Part shown: piece by piece, positions 15,354-27,590 of the stretch
Layout of the letters: each line of letters begins with the position of its first letter
Numbering within the stretch: the stretch's first letter is position 1
NCBI GenBank assembly: GCA_030655955.1
Contig: JAUSOZ010000221.1
Coordinates: 1-35,752 of the forward strand
Direction of reading: 5' to 3'
Length of the DNA: 35,752 nt
DNA from: Deltaproteobacteria bacterium
GTDB lineage: Bacteria; Desulfobacterota; Desulfobaccia; Desulfobaccales; 0-14-0-80-60-11
Program-made: the position numbers and the translations under genes
The notes under the pieces: model-generated
The model's input: only the letters and a program-made list of their open reading frames with translations
The model's database searches: none
Told to the model about the DNA's origin: nothing

Positions 15354-16238
15354 TTAGAATCCTGCGGCATCTAAAACCTGGGTGAACAAGTCCGTCCGCC
15401 CCTTGGCCTTGAGGTAGACGCCGTCCGCCAACTTTTCTTGCCTGATCTGCTGCACCAGGCGGCCGGCGGCTTTAACCCCCAGGGCCAAGATGTCCTCCGG
15501 CTCTTTTCCGGCCAGATCATTCACCAGGTCCGGAGGCAGGGAATAGACCTTGCGCCACTGGCCCGCGGCGGCCTGGGCCACTTCATCGGCGCCAAGAACC
15601 TTGACACTCACCAGCAGCTTGACCGGAGCTTCCGGGAGGTGTTCCCGAAACCGGCGCAGTTTGTCCAGGTCGAAGACCGGGGGGGTGATGAAAAACTGGG
15701 CCCCCGCGGCCAGCTTCTTTTCGAACTTCATGAGCTGGGGAGGTAAAGGCTCAGCCTCGGGGATAACCACCGCGCCCAGGAAGAAGGCGGGGCTGCCCGT
15801 TAAGGCCAGGCCGGCGCTGTCATGGCCGTCCATAAGCCCGGCGGCGATTTGCAGCAGCTGCACCGAGTCGGCGTCGTACACCGGCTTGGCCTGGGGGTGA
15901 TCCCCCAGGGTGACGTAATCGCCGCTCACCAGCAGGAGGTTCTCCAGCCCCAGGCTGGCGGCCCCCAGTAGGTCGCTCTCCAGGGCCAGGCGGTTGCGGT
16001 CCCGGCAGGTGAAGTGAACCAGCGCTTCGCCGCCCGCCTCCTGGACCAAACGGGCCGCGGCTATGGCCGATAGGCGCATTTTAGCGTGTTCGTTGTCCGG
16101 GACGCTGAAGGCCGTCACCCGACCGGCCAGCGCCTTCACCACGGCCAGCATCTCGTCCACGCCGGTGCCTTTGGGGGGTTTCAGTTCCACCACCACCGGA
16201 AAGGCGCCCGCTTCCAGGGTCTCCCGGAGCTTACTCAT
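15354..16238 (-). CDS. metF: Methylenetetrahydrofolate reductase MetF
   Basis: This 294-residue FAD-dependent TIM-barrel enzyme of the MetF family reduces 5,10-methylene-THF to 5-methyl-THF, the last carbonyl-free step of the methyl branch of the Wood-Ljungdahl pathway. Visible family features are the N-terminal FPVVVELKPPKGTGVDEML (catalytic Glu region), VHFTCRDRNRLALESDLLGAASLG, NLLLVSGDYVTLGDHP (FAD-binding region), and AAGAQFFITPPVFDLD. It overlaps metV by eight bases (ATGAGTAA), so the two are translated together. In acetogens such as Moorella, MetF works with MetV and HdrABC-MvhD; the same gene set is complete here, so electrons probably come from the Hdr module rather than directly from NADH. 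Confidence 0.95.
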   Translation of the reverse strand: MSKLRETLEAGAFPVVVELKPPKGTGVDEMLAVVKALAGRVTAFSVPDNEHAKMRLSAIAAARLVQEAGGEALVHFTCRDRNRLALESDLLGAASLGLENLLLVSGDYVTLGDHPQAKPVYDADSVQLLQIAAGLMDGHDSAGLALTGSPAFFLGAVVIPEAEPLPPQLMKFEKKLAAGAQFFITPPVFDLDKLRRFREHLPEAPVKLLVSVKVLGADEVAQAAAGQWRKVYSLPPDLVNDLAGKEPEDILALGVKAAGRLVQQIRQEKLADGVYLKAKGRTDLFTQVLDAAGF

Positions 16239-16911
16239 TAGGTCCGTATCTCCTCTTGTAGGCCGGGTGGATCACCGTTCCCGGGGTGGTAGTGCGGTTA
16301 TGGGGATGGAGCGGCAGAATCTCCCTGAGGTTGTCCAGGCGTCCCTCCAGTTCCAGGCGGTGGTAGATCCGGCTCCAGGCGCACTCCTTTTCGGGGTCCA
16401 CCTCGCAATGGCCGTTCACCGTGCCGCCGCAGGGGCCGTTGAGCAGGCCCTTGGGACACATGGTCACCGGGCAGATCCCGCCGGTGATCCCCAGGTAGCA
16501 GTTGTGGCAGGCCCGGCAGGCCTCGGTATAATGGCCCACGGCGTTGTTGACCCCGATAAAGGTGGTGTTCACCGCCGGGAAGACGGGGTGCAGGGAGCAC
16601 AACTGATTCAGAAACTGCACCCCGGCCCCGCAGGCCATGGAGACGATGGCATCGTAGTCGGCGGTGAAATCACACAGGGGCCGCAGGAATTCCAGGTCGC
16701 ACTGGCGCTCCACAGTGATTTCACCGATTTCCAGGCGCTTGTCTTCCAGACCCAGGGCCAGTCTCAGCTGGGAGGCCAGGAGCCCCACTTCTTTTTCACC
16801 CCCGGCCAGGCACACGGCCACGCAGGTGCCGCAGCCCACAATGAGGATCTTCTTGTAGGGGGCCAGCATGGCCTTGATTTCGGCAAAAGGTTTGCGTTCG
16901 GCAATAATCAT
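16231..16911 (-). CDS. metV: Methylene-THF reductase subunit MetV (zinc/iron-sulfur partner of MetF)
   Basis: The product has 226 residues from ATG 16911. This start overlaps the mvhD stop as ATGA, and MIIAERKPFAEIKAML is the normal MetV N terminus; the longer track frame begins inside mvhD. The N-terminal half (ILIVGCGTCVAVCLAGGEKEV) carries a Cys set near residues 27-33, then VSMACGAGVQFL. The C-terminal half has the MetV signature CRACHNCYLGITGGICPVTMCPKGLLNGPCGG, followed by HCEVDPEKECAWSRIYHRL. MetV bridges MetF to the Hdr/MvhD module in acetogens. It lies between mvhD and metF with overlaps on both sides, so this three-gene block is tightly coupled. Confidence 0.95.
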   Translation of the reverse strand: MIIAERKPFAEIKAMLAPYKKILIVGCGTCVAVCLAGGEKEVGLLASQLRLALGLEDKRLEIGEITVERQCDLEFLRPLCDFTADYDAIVSMACGAGVQFLNQLCSLHPVFPAVNTTFIGVNNAVGHYTEACRACHNCYLGITGGICPVTMCPKGLLNGPCGGTVNGHCEVDPEKECAWSRIYHRLELEGRLDNLREILPLHPHNRTTTPGTVIHPAYKRRYGPNE

Positions 16912-17366
16912 GGTTGCACCATATTCTCCAGTTGCTCCACCGCGTCGGGGTGGAGGTGTTGGCCCCGGCGCAGGGGATTGGGCCCCAGGGCCTCCACCCG
17001 TTGGGTCATCTCTTTGACCGCGGCCACCCACTTGGGGGCATCGGACGCCGCAATCTCAAACATCTCCAGGCGGCCGCCCAGACCAATTTCGTCCAGCAGC
17101 TGCTTGGTGTACTCTATCCGTTCGCGGGCTCTGAGATTTCCTTCCAGGAAATGGCAGCTGCCGGCCTCTCACCCGCCCACGAAGATGGCGTCGGCCCCGG
17201 CCTCGAACCCCTTCAAAATGTGGATGATGTCGATGCGGCCGGTGCACAGGTACTTGATGATGCGCACCGTGGCCGGGTACTGCATCCGGGCCGAACCCGC
17301 CATATCCGCCGCAGTGTAGGTGCAATACGTGCACACATAAGCCAATATCTTCGGAGTAAAATTCAT
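16908..17366 (-). CDS. mvhD: Selenocysteine-containing MvhD (F420-non-reducing hydrogenase iron-sulfur subunit family)
   Basis: The ORF track ends this gene at TGA 17171-17169, but the same frame continues with perfect family sequence to TGA 16910-16908, giving 152 residues with U at 66. Before the TGA: YVCTYCTYTAADMAGSARM, YLCTGRIDIIHILKGFEAGADAIFVGG. After it: EAGSCHFLEGNLRARER and KEMTQRVEALGPNPL. In relatives the TGA position is a Cys of the GGC-xxGxCH motif that helps hold the [2Fe-2S] cluster (others here Cys12, Cys15, Cys41, Cys71). A SECIS-like hairpin follows. The start is ATG 17366; the track's longer N terminus is a repeat. MvhD passes electrons between HdrA and its partner, here probably MetVF. 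It is coupled to metV by an ATGA overlap. Confidence 0.92.
17130..17171 (-). promoter_or_regulatory. Candidate bacterial SECIS element in mvhD
   Basis: Starting 19 bases past the UGA, AUUUCC-UGGAA-GGAAAU forms a six-base-pair stem with a five-base loop whose second and third bases are G; the loop itself begins 22 bases past the UGA. Outside it, UGAG pairs with CUCA, and a self-complementary GGCAGCUGCC lies in the 5' arm. Loop size, G at the loop start and the UGA-to-loop distance fit the usual bacterial SECIS description. Folding was done by eye. Confidence 0.65.
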
Positions 17367-17384
17367 TTCAAGTTCCTTATCTCC

Positions 17385-17444
17385 GTAGGGGCGGACCCAT
17401 GTATCCACCCTATTGTGAGGGCGCCCACGCAGGTGCGCCCCTAC
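17385..17444. repeat. Composite palindromic repeat between hdrA and mvhD
   Basis: A 60-bp element has ends GTAGGGGCG and CGCCCCTAC that are complementary. The interior carries GGCGGACCCATG on one side and GGGCGCCCACGCAGGTGCGCCC on the other. It is related to the element at 33009-33067. It lies in the 89-base hdrA-mvhD gap, so it would form a hairpin inside the operon mRNA. Confidence 0.75.
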
Positions 17445-17455
17445 ACACCAGTTCC

Positions 17456-21967
<4,512 letters not shown>

Positions 21968-22060
21968 GTCTGTGTCTTCTTCGATTAACTCTCTTTAGGT
22001 TCCGAGTTTTTTAAATGACGTTGGGGTTTGGGTTCTATTTCTTTTCCCAGAACCCGCCTC

Positions 22061-22915
22061 CTAAAACCCAAAACCTATCTTTTCCAGCAGCGGCAGCGGA
22101 TCCACCAGGTGGCCCGCCAGCCACTTTTTGACGTCCGGGTGTCCCAGGGCCAGGCCCATGAGTTCGGTGAAATAGAAGACCGGCAGGTAGTAGTCCTGGC
22201 CGAACTTCTGGCTGATGCGTTTCTGGGGCATATCCAGGTTGGCCTGGCACATCTGGCAGGAGACCACCAGGCAGTCGGCCCCGGCCCTTAAGGCCCGCTC
22301 ATAGAGGCGCTGTACCAGGGTGTCGATGATGTCCGGCCGGGCCACGGCCAGACCGGCGCCGCAGCAGTCGGTCTTGAAGGACCAGTCCAGGGGCTCGGCG
22401 CCCAATACCTTGAGCAGCCGCTCCAAGTTCTGGGGGTTTTCAGAATCCTTTTTGTCGGTGACGGCCGGGGGCCGGGCCACCATGCAGCCGTAATAGCCCA
22501 CGGCCTTGAGGCCCGCCAGGGGCCGCACCACCTTGGGGCCTAAGTCTTTCAGATACGCGTCCTGGGTGAGGTAGTCCAACAGGTCCCAGACCTTGATGCC
22601 GCCTGGATAGGAAATGCCGAGGTTGGCGCCTTCGGGGCCCTGCAGGGCCTTTTCCGCCACCTTGAGGCGGTTAAAGCACAGGGCGCAGGGCACCACCACA
22701 TCCCGGCCGGCCGCCGCGGCCAACGCCAGGTTGCGGGCCGGCAGAGCCAGTGACAGGTGGTGGTTGATGCTGTGGGCCGCGGTGGCGCCGCAGCAGTTCC
22801 AGTCCTCCAGTTCCGTCAGCGTCAGGTCCAGGAGGCTGGAGATGCCCCCGATGGAGGCGGCATAGTCGATGGCGGTCCCCTCCAGGGAACAGCCCGGGTA
22901 GTAGCTCACGTTCAC
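22061..22915 (-). CDS. hdrB: Heterodisulfide reductase subunit B-like protein HdrB
   Basis: This 284-residue protein has two CCG domains. The first: YYPGCSLEGTA (Cys9), WNCCGATAAH (Cys41-Cys42), VPCALCFNRL (Cys77, Cys80). The second: GYYGCMVARPP, KTDCCGAGLA, VSCQMCQANLD. These CX(31-39)CCX(35-36)CXXC motifs bind the noncubane [4Fe-4S] clusters that cleave heterodisulfide in methanogens. In bacteria lacking CoM/CoB the same subunit passes electrons to another acceptor, here perhaps toward the methylene-THF reductase or an unknown disulfide. The start is GTG 22915, overlapping hdrC in GTGA. The C terminus reads into a CCCAAAACC-type repeat just before the stop. Family length is normal. Confidence 0.94.
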   Translation of the reverse strand: MNVSYYPGCSLEGTAIDYAASIGGISSLLDLTLTELEDWNCCGATAAHSINHHLSLALPARNLALAAAAGRDVVVPCALCFNRLKVAEKALQGPEGANLGISYPGGIKVWDLLDYLTQDAYLKDLGPKVVRPLAGLKAVGYYGCMVARPPAVTDKKDSENPQNLERLLKVLGAEPLDWSFKTDCCGAGLAVARPDIIDTLVQRLYERALRAGADCLVVSCQMCQANLDMPQKRISQKFGQDYYLPVFYFTELMGLALGHPDVKKWLAGHLVDPLPLLEKIGFGF

Positions 22916-23526
22916 GGCTTTTCCTGTGTTTCTGATTTTTCGTACAAGTGCGATTTTTTGAACATAGCCTTGATTTCCTCAACGCCTTTCAGCCGATGGG
23001 GCAGGCGCGGGACCAGCCGGCGGCGCCGGGCCAGTTCCCAGGCCATCTTCAGGTCGGCCACCAGGGCGCCGGACTTGAGTTTTCCCAGGGTGCCGCCGCA
23101 GCGCCATTGATAGAGGCCCAAGAGCAGCGGCTCCGACAGGCGCCCGCCGGCCAGCCTCACCGTGTCCAGGAAACTCTGGTGGAAGCGAGTCACTTGGGGC
23201 TGGGGTGAAGCCTGGCCGCTGGCGATCGCGGCCTCCTTCAGCCAGTCCATCACCCCGGCGATGTCGATGTTGTTGGGGCAGCGGGTGGTGCAGGTCTCGC
23301 ACGAGGAGCACACCCAGATGGTGCGGCAACCCAGCACCTGCGCCTCCTGGCCCAAGAGCGCCAGCCGGATGACCTGGTCGGGGTAGAAATCCATGGCGAA
23401 GGTCAGGGGGCAGCCGGCCGAACATTTCTTACACTGGTAGCAGGCCGAAACACTGGTCAGCCCCGCCAGGCGTTCGGCCAGGGAAAATGATGGTTCCAAT
23501 GGCTCTGTTAAGGTAGTTGGCATCAT
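22912..23526 (-). CDS. hdrC: Heterodisulfide reductase subunit C-like ferredoxin HdrC
   Basis: The product has 204 residues from ATG 23526; the next codon, ATG 23523, is equally possible and sits better (seven bases) behind GAGAGAGG. The track start at 23676 is too long and lacks a ribosome site. It has two [4Fe-4S] motifs of the HdrC kind, CYQCKKCSAGCPLTFAMD and CSSCETCTTRCPNNIDI, then a helical C-terminal part with VRLAGGRLSEPLLLGLYQWR. HdrC links HdrA flavin electrons to HdrB. It is the first gene of the hdr-met cluster and overlaps hdrB by four bases. Confidence 0.94.
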   Translation of the reverse strand: MMPTTLTEPLEPSFSLAERLAGLTSVSACYQCKKCSAGCPLTFAMDFYPDQVIRLALLGQEAQVLGCRTIWVCSSCETCTTRCPNNIDIAGVMDWLKEAAIASGQASPQPQVTRFHQSFLDTVRLAGGRLSEPLLLGLYQWRCGGTLGKLKSGALVADLKMAWELARRRRLVPRLPHRLKGVEEIKAMFKKSHLYEKSETQEKP

Positions 23527-24178
23527 GATGCCTCTCTCATGGTTATCATTGCCGCCCTTTACGTTCAAAGATAAGACATTTTCTGTGACATACAAGTTCT
23601 TCCGGCCAGCCGTGGGGCTCAGACTCCCCACCATCAACCAGGCTATCTTGACCCACGACAGCGGGCAAGCCAACAATTCCTGATTTCTCTGTCAGGCATT
23701 TTCTTACATGCAGCCGGGTCCCCCTCAAACCGTCCGCAGGCAGCGCAACGCAGCGCCGGCCGCTGGCATGGGTTGCACGGCAATTGGCCCTGCCGCCAGA
23801 GGCATTATCCTCACACGAAATATAGTGCATTAATGATTGGAACGCAATCGCCGGGAAACCCATTTTCCCCTCAGCACCTTGTTTAATATTAGATTATATA
23901 GATATTATAATACTTAAATTGTTTTCCGCAATGCATTTTTCCGTCTCACCTGTTAAAATAAATAAATAAGCCCAAGCCATCGTCGACGCCGGTTCTGACC
24001 ATAGTTAATCTCCGGAGATTCTCTTCCGATACCAAGAGAAGGGTCGCTTCGGGGCCGCGCCGCGTTTTATCAACTTGGCCGGGGAAACTTTTTGACCAAG
24101 CTCATGTTCTCGCCCTGGCTGCCCCTGCCTGACCGAACCGGGCCCGCCGCCAGCCTGAGCCAAGGATAGCTCACCACC
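23527..24178. other. Long divergent intergenic region upstream of hdrC and the hybrid kinase
   Basis: About 650 bases. The hdrC-proximal half is GC-rich and holds a 105-codon minus-strand frame without motifs. The middle (23880-23970) is strikingly AT-rich (TTTAATATTAGATTATATAG) and is the most likely promoter zone. A perfect 14-bp palindrome AATCTCCGGAGATT lies at 24007-24020 and could be an operator. No sigma-54 site with correct spacing was found. Confidence 0.5.
24007..24020. promoter_or_regulatory. Perfect 14-bp palindrome, possible operator
   Basis: AATCTCCGGAGATT is fully self-complementary and lies about 160 bases upstream of the hybrid kinase, in the same region that should carry the hdr-met cluster promoter. 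The regulator is unknown, and a single palindrome of this size can arise by chance. Confidence 0.3.
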
Positions 24179-26899
24179 GTGAAAAAACATCACAGCTGCA
24201 TCAATACCAAGGCCATCATCGAATATTTCCAGGCGCAGTCGCCCGAGGCGGTGCCCACCTTATTGGCCGGGCTCGGCCCGGAAATTGCCGCCCTTCCCGA
24301 CCCCCGGGAATTCCTCCTGGAAGCCAACAACTGGGTCTCCAGTGAGGTCGTGATCCAAATGTTCCATAACGCCAGGCAGATTAGCGGCCGGGATGACATC
24401 GCCTTCGATATCGGCTTTCAGTCCGTGGCCCGGAAAAAGTTGGGCTATGTCCAGCGGATCATCATGTTTGCCTATAAAAACCCCCGGAGCACCCTGAAAC
24501 GGGCCCAGGCCATCAATGACAAGTTCAATAAAAATAAACAGATCGAGCTCGTGTCCACCAGCCGGGATCGGGCGGTCATCCGGCTGCACTGGATGGCGCA
24601 CATCCCCGGCCACCTGGATTTTTGCCGGTTCAACCAGGGTATTTACTCGGGCATTCCTACGATCTGGAACCTGCCGCCGGCCCAGGTGGTGGAAACCCGC
24701 TGTTTTTTTCAGGGGGACGATTGTTGCGAATACCATCTGAAATGGGACAAAAAATCATTCCTGCGGGAATTCTGGCTGCGCCTGCTGGTGCCCTGGTCGT
24801 TGCTCCGGTCCACCATCAAAGAACTGGAGCAGGACAAAGAACTGCTGAAACATAAGTTTAACGAAACTCACCTATTGAACCTGCAATTGCGGGAGAAGAT
24901 CGACAAGCTCGAATGCCTCCAGCAGACCAGCGGCGCGGCCATGTCGCTGCTTTTCATGCAAGATATGGTGCAGTTCTGTTTGGGACTCCTGATCAAATTC
25001 ACCAAACTGGACCGGGGAGCTATCTTCCTCCTGGACGACCAGGAACAGACGCTCTCCCTGCAGGAGGCCGTCGGCTCCGACCCCGAACGGGTGGCCCAGG
25101 TCAGGGACTGGCGGATATCGCGGTCTGACCCGGGGCAACTCATGGCCCGGGTGGCGCTGGACGGAAACCCGGCGGTTTTTGCCGAGGCAACCCCTGGAAA
25201 ACCTGGCCAGGCCGACCCGGTACTCGACACCCTGCAGTTTGCCGCCGGCCTGGCCGTGCCGCTCATGGTGCGCCAGCAGATTATCGGAGTACTCCTGGCC
25301 GGAGTGCAGCCCGGGGCCGCCATGAGCGAGGCCGACCAGGAGTTCGTGACCAGTTTTGCCAACCAGATGGCCGTCGCTTTACAGAATTCCCGGCTCTACG
25401 GCCAGTTGGAAACCTCGGAGCGCCATTACCGGGGGCTGGTGGAAAACGCCCATGAGGGCATCTGGATCGTGGAAATCGACGGCGCCATCAAGTTCGCCAA
25501 TCGGCGCATGGAGGAAATCACCGGCGCCACCGATTTGGCCGGCAAAAACCTGGCGGATTTCTGGGACCCGGAAAACTACCGGCAAGTGGAAACGATTCTG
25601 CAGCAAAATGAGGCCGGCCAGGTGGTGCAGCAAGAATTGGAGATTATCTCCCAAGACCGCGGCCCGGTGGCGGTGATCATGAGTTCCGTACCCCTGATGG
25701 ACAATGGCCGGCTCCTGGGCACGTTCGCCATGTTCAGCGACATCAGTGAAAAAAAGGCGATGGAAAAGCAGATCTGGCAGCACCAGAAAATGGAGGCCAT
25801 CGGCACCCTGGCCGGCGGCATTGCCCACAATTTCAACAACTTGCTCATGAATATCATGGGGTTGACCGGATTGATCCTGGCCGGCATCGACGACGAGAAC
25901 CCGGCTCAGGCCGACCTGAAGCTCATCGAGCAGGAGGTGGTGAAAGGCTCGGCGCTCACCAAGCAGTTGCTGTCCCTGGGCCGGGGCGGCATCTTTGCAC
26001 CCAAATCCATCGACCTCAATGCCCTCATAGATGAGGCCGCCGGGCTTTTTTGCCGTACCCGGAGCGGGGTCGCCATCACCCGGAAGCTAGCCCCGGATCT
26101 GCCCCCGGTGGAAGCGGACCCGGGTCAGCTGGAGCAGGTGATGCTCAACCTGCTGGTCAATGCCTGGCAGGCCATGTCCCGGCAGGGGGACATGACCCTG
26201 GCCAGCGAGGCCGTGACGCTGTCCGAGGCTTTCTGCGAGGCCTACAAGCGGCGGCCGGGCCGCTATGTCCACCTCAGCCTGACTGACACCGGCAAGGGTA
26301 TGGATGAAGCCACCCTGGCCCGGATTTTCGAACCCTTTTTCACCACCAAGGACGTGGGCCAGGGCACGGGGTTGGGGCTGGCCAGCGTGTATGCCATTAT
26401 CAAGCACCATCGGGGCATCATCCGGGTGGACAGCCAGCCGGGCCAGGGCACCACGTTCCATATCTTTCTGCCGGTGTCCGCCAAGGCGGCGGTTGCCGAG
26501 CTAACCCGGGACGATGCGATCCTGCGAGGCTCCGGCACCGTTCTCCTGGTGGATGATGAGGACGGCATCAGAATGGTGGCCGGGAGGATTTTGCAGCAGC
26601 TGGGGTACCAGGTCCTGCCGGCCGAAGGCGGTCTTCAGGCCCTGGAGATTTACCGCCGGGAGCGGGACCGTATCGATTTGGTAGTCCTGGATATGCTCAT
26701 GCCCGGTATGGGAGGCGCCGAAACGTTTCAGAAGCTGCAAGGGCTCGACCCAGGGGTCCGGGTCTTGCTCTCCAGCGGCTATTCTCTGGATGGGGAAGCC
26801 CAACAGGCCATGGCGGCCGGGGCCCGGGGGTTCATTCAAAAGCCCTACCGCCTGGCGGTGCTGTCCCATAAAGTGGCGGAAATACTCAGTATGTCCTGA
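24179..26899 (+). CDS. Hybrid sensor histidine kinase (V4R-like, GAF, PAS, HisKA, HATPase, receiver)
   Basis: This 906-residue cytoplasmic hybrid kinase has no transmembrane helix. The N-terminal region (about 1-190) ends in CFFQGDDCCEYHLKW, the Cys-rich signature of V4R/4-vinyl-reductase-like small-molecule domains. A coiled coil (about 210-250), a GAF domain (about 255-405) and a PAS domain (about 412-525) follow. HisKA has phosphoacceptor His550 in LAGGIAHNFNNLL, and the ATPase has LLVNAWQAM, DTGKGMD and GQGTGLGLASVY. The C-terminal receiver has VDDED and phosphoacceptor Asp838 (LVVLDMLMPGMGG). It starts at GTG 24179 with AAGGA some 12 bases upstream, which is not ideal. It is divergent from hdrC and may sense a redox or metabolic signal; control of the hdr-met genes is only a positional guess. 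Confidence 0.9.
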   Translation: MKKHHSCINTKAIIEYFQAQSPEAVPTLLAGLGPEIAALPDPREFLLEANNWVSSEVVIQMFHNARQISGRDDIAFDIGFQSVARKKLGYVQRIIMFAYKNPRSTLKRAQAINDKFNKNKQIELVSTSRDRAVIRLHWMAHIPGHLDFCRFNQGIYSGIPTIWNLPPAQVVETRCFFQGDDCCEYHLKWDKKSFLREFWLRLLVPWSLLRSTIKELEQDKELLKHKFNETHLLNLQLREKIDKLECLQQTSGAAMSLLFMQDMVQFCLGLLIKFTKLDRGAIFLLDDQEQTLSLQEAVGSDPERVAQVRDWRISRSDPGQLMARVALDGNPAVFAEATPGKPGQADPVLDTLQFAAGLAVPLMVRQQIIGVLLAGVQPGAAMSEADQEFVTSFANQMAVALQNSRLYGQLETSERHYRGLVENAHEGIWIVEIDGAIKFANRRMEEITGATDLAGKNLADFWDPENYRQVETILQQNEAGQVVQQELEIISQDRGPVAVIMSSVPLMDNGRLLGTFAMFSDISEKKAMEKQIWQHQKMEAIGTLAGGIAHNFNNLLMNIMGLTGLILAGIDDENPAQADLKLIEQEVVKGSALTKQLLSLGRGGIFAPKSIDLNALIDEAAGLFCRTRSGVAITRKLAPDLPPVEADPGQLEQVMLNLLVNAWQAMSRQGDMTLASEAVTLSEAFCEAYKRRPGRYVHLSLTDTGKGMDEATLARIFEPFFTTKDVGQGTGLGLASVYAIIKHHRGIIRVDSQPGQGTTFHIFLPVSAKAAVAELTRDDAILRGSGTVLLVDDEDGIRMVAGRILQQLGYQVLPAEGGLQALEIYRRERDRIDLVVLDMLMPGMGGAETFQKLQGLDPGVRVLLSSGYSLDGEAQQAMAAGARGFIQKPYRLAVLSHKVAEILSMS

Positions 26900-27050
26900 A
26901 GCTCGCCGTCACCGGGCGCCCTGGGGCCATCCCCAGCCGCAACTGCACAATCCGGTATGGCTCCATCGGGCCAACGGTTGCGGACTTGCAACTTCCGGGA
27001 TGATGATTAAGTTTAAAACCGATAAATAATCGAAGTGAGGTGCACAGTTA

Positions 27051-27512
27051 ATGTTGCCTTTTAAGAAGATACTTTGTCCTACTGACTTCAGTGAACCTGC
27101 CTTCGTTGCACTGAAACGCGCCGAGGAGATGGCCCGGCATTTTGACGCGGAATTAATCGTGGCGCATGTCATTCCGACCTTGCCAGGCCCCCATTTGTTC
27201 CCCGACCCGCAAGCGTCTTTCAATTTTGACGTGCCCTTGTATCAGCAGGAACTGGCGATCAAGGCGGAGCAAATGCTCAAAGACCTGGTGTCCCATCATA
27301 AAGTGGAGAGCCGGAACCTGGTGGCCACCGGAGAGGCAGCCCCGGAGATCCTCCGGATCGCCCAGGCCGAGCACGTCGACCTCATCGTCATTGCTTCCCA
27401 CGGGCTGACGGGCTGGCGGCGGCTGGTCTATGGCTCCGTGGCTGAAAAAGTGGTGCGCCAGGCCACCTGTCCGGTCCTGACCATCATGGCGCCACCCGAG
27501 ACGCAGCCGTGA
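27051..27512 (+). CDS. Universal stress protein (UspA family)
   Basis: This single-domain USP has 153 residues. It begins FKKILCPTDFSEPAFVALKRA and ends with the ATP-binding signature GLTGWRRLVYGSVAEKVVRQATCPVLTI, the GxxG-x9-G(S/T) pattern of nucleotide-binding members. A family-typical VDLIVIASHG precedes it. GAGGTG seven bases or so before ATG 27051 supports the start. It is followed by GAPDH on the same strand with a 78-base gap and may share its transcript. Its target is unknown. Confidence 0.93.
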   Translation: MLPFKKILCPTDFSEPAFVALKRAEEMARHFDAELIVAHVIPTLPGPHLFPDPQASFNFDVPLYQQELAIKAEQMLKDLVSHHKVESRNLVATGEAAPEILRIAQAEHVDLIVIASHGLTGWRRLVYGSVAEKVVRQATCPVLTIMAPPETQP

Positions 27513-27590
27513 GCCAGCAAATGCCCGGTTGCGTATCGGCAGGACATGGGCCATAATGGATTATTATGAATTTTGTGGAGGAGAATGGTT

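Noticed and set aside
17056-17334. 92-aa ORF spanning the mvhD TGA in another frame, suggesting a frameshift instead of selenocysteine
   Set aside because: Its His/Gly/Arg-rich sequence has no MvhD similarity, whereas the single original frame matches MvhD on both sides of TGA without any indel.
23760-23780. TGGCATGGGTTGCA as a sigma-54 promoter
   Set aside because: The spacing between TGGC and TTGC is about two bases short of the strict -24/-12 requirement, and the direction leads away from hdrC.
23546-23863. 105-aa minus-strand ORF upstream of hdrC
   Set aside because: No motif and no ribosome site; part of the control region in front of hdrC.
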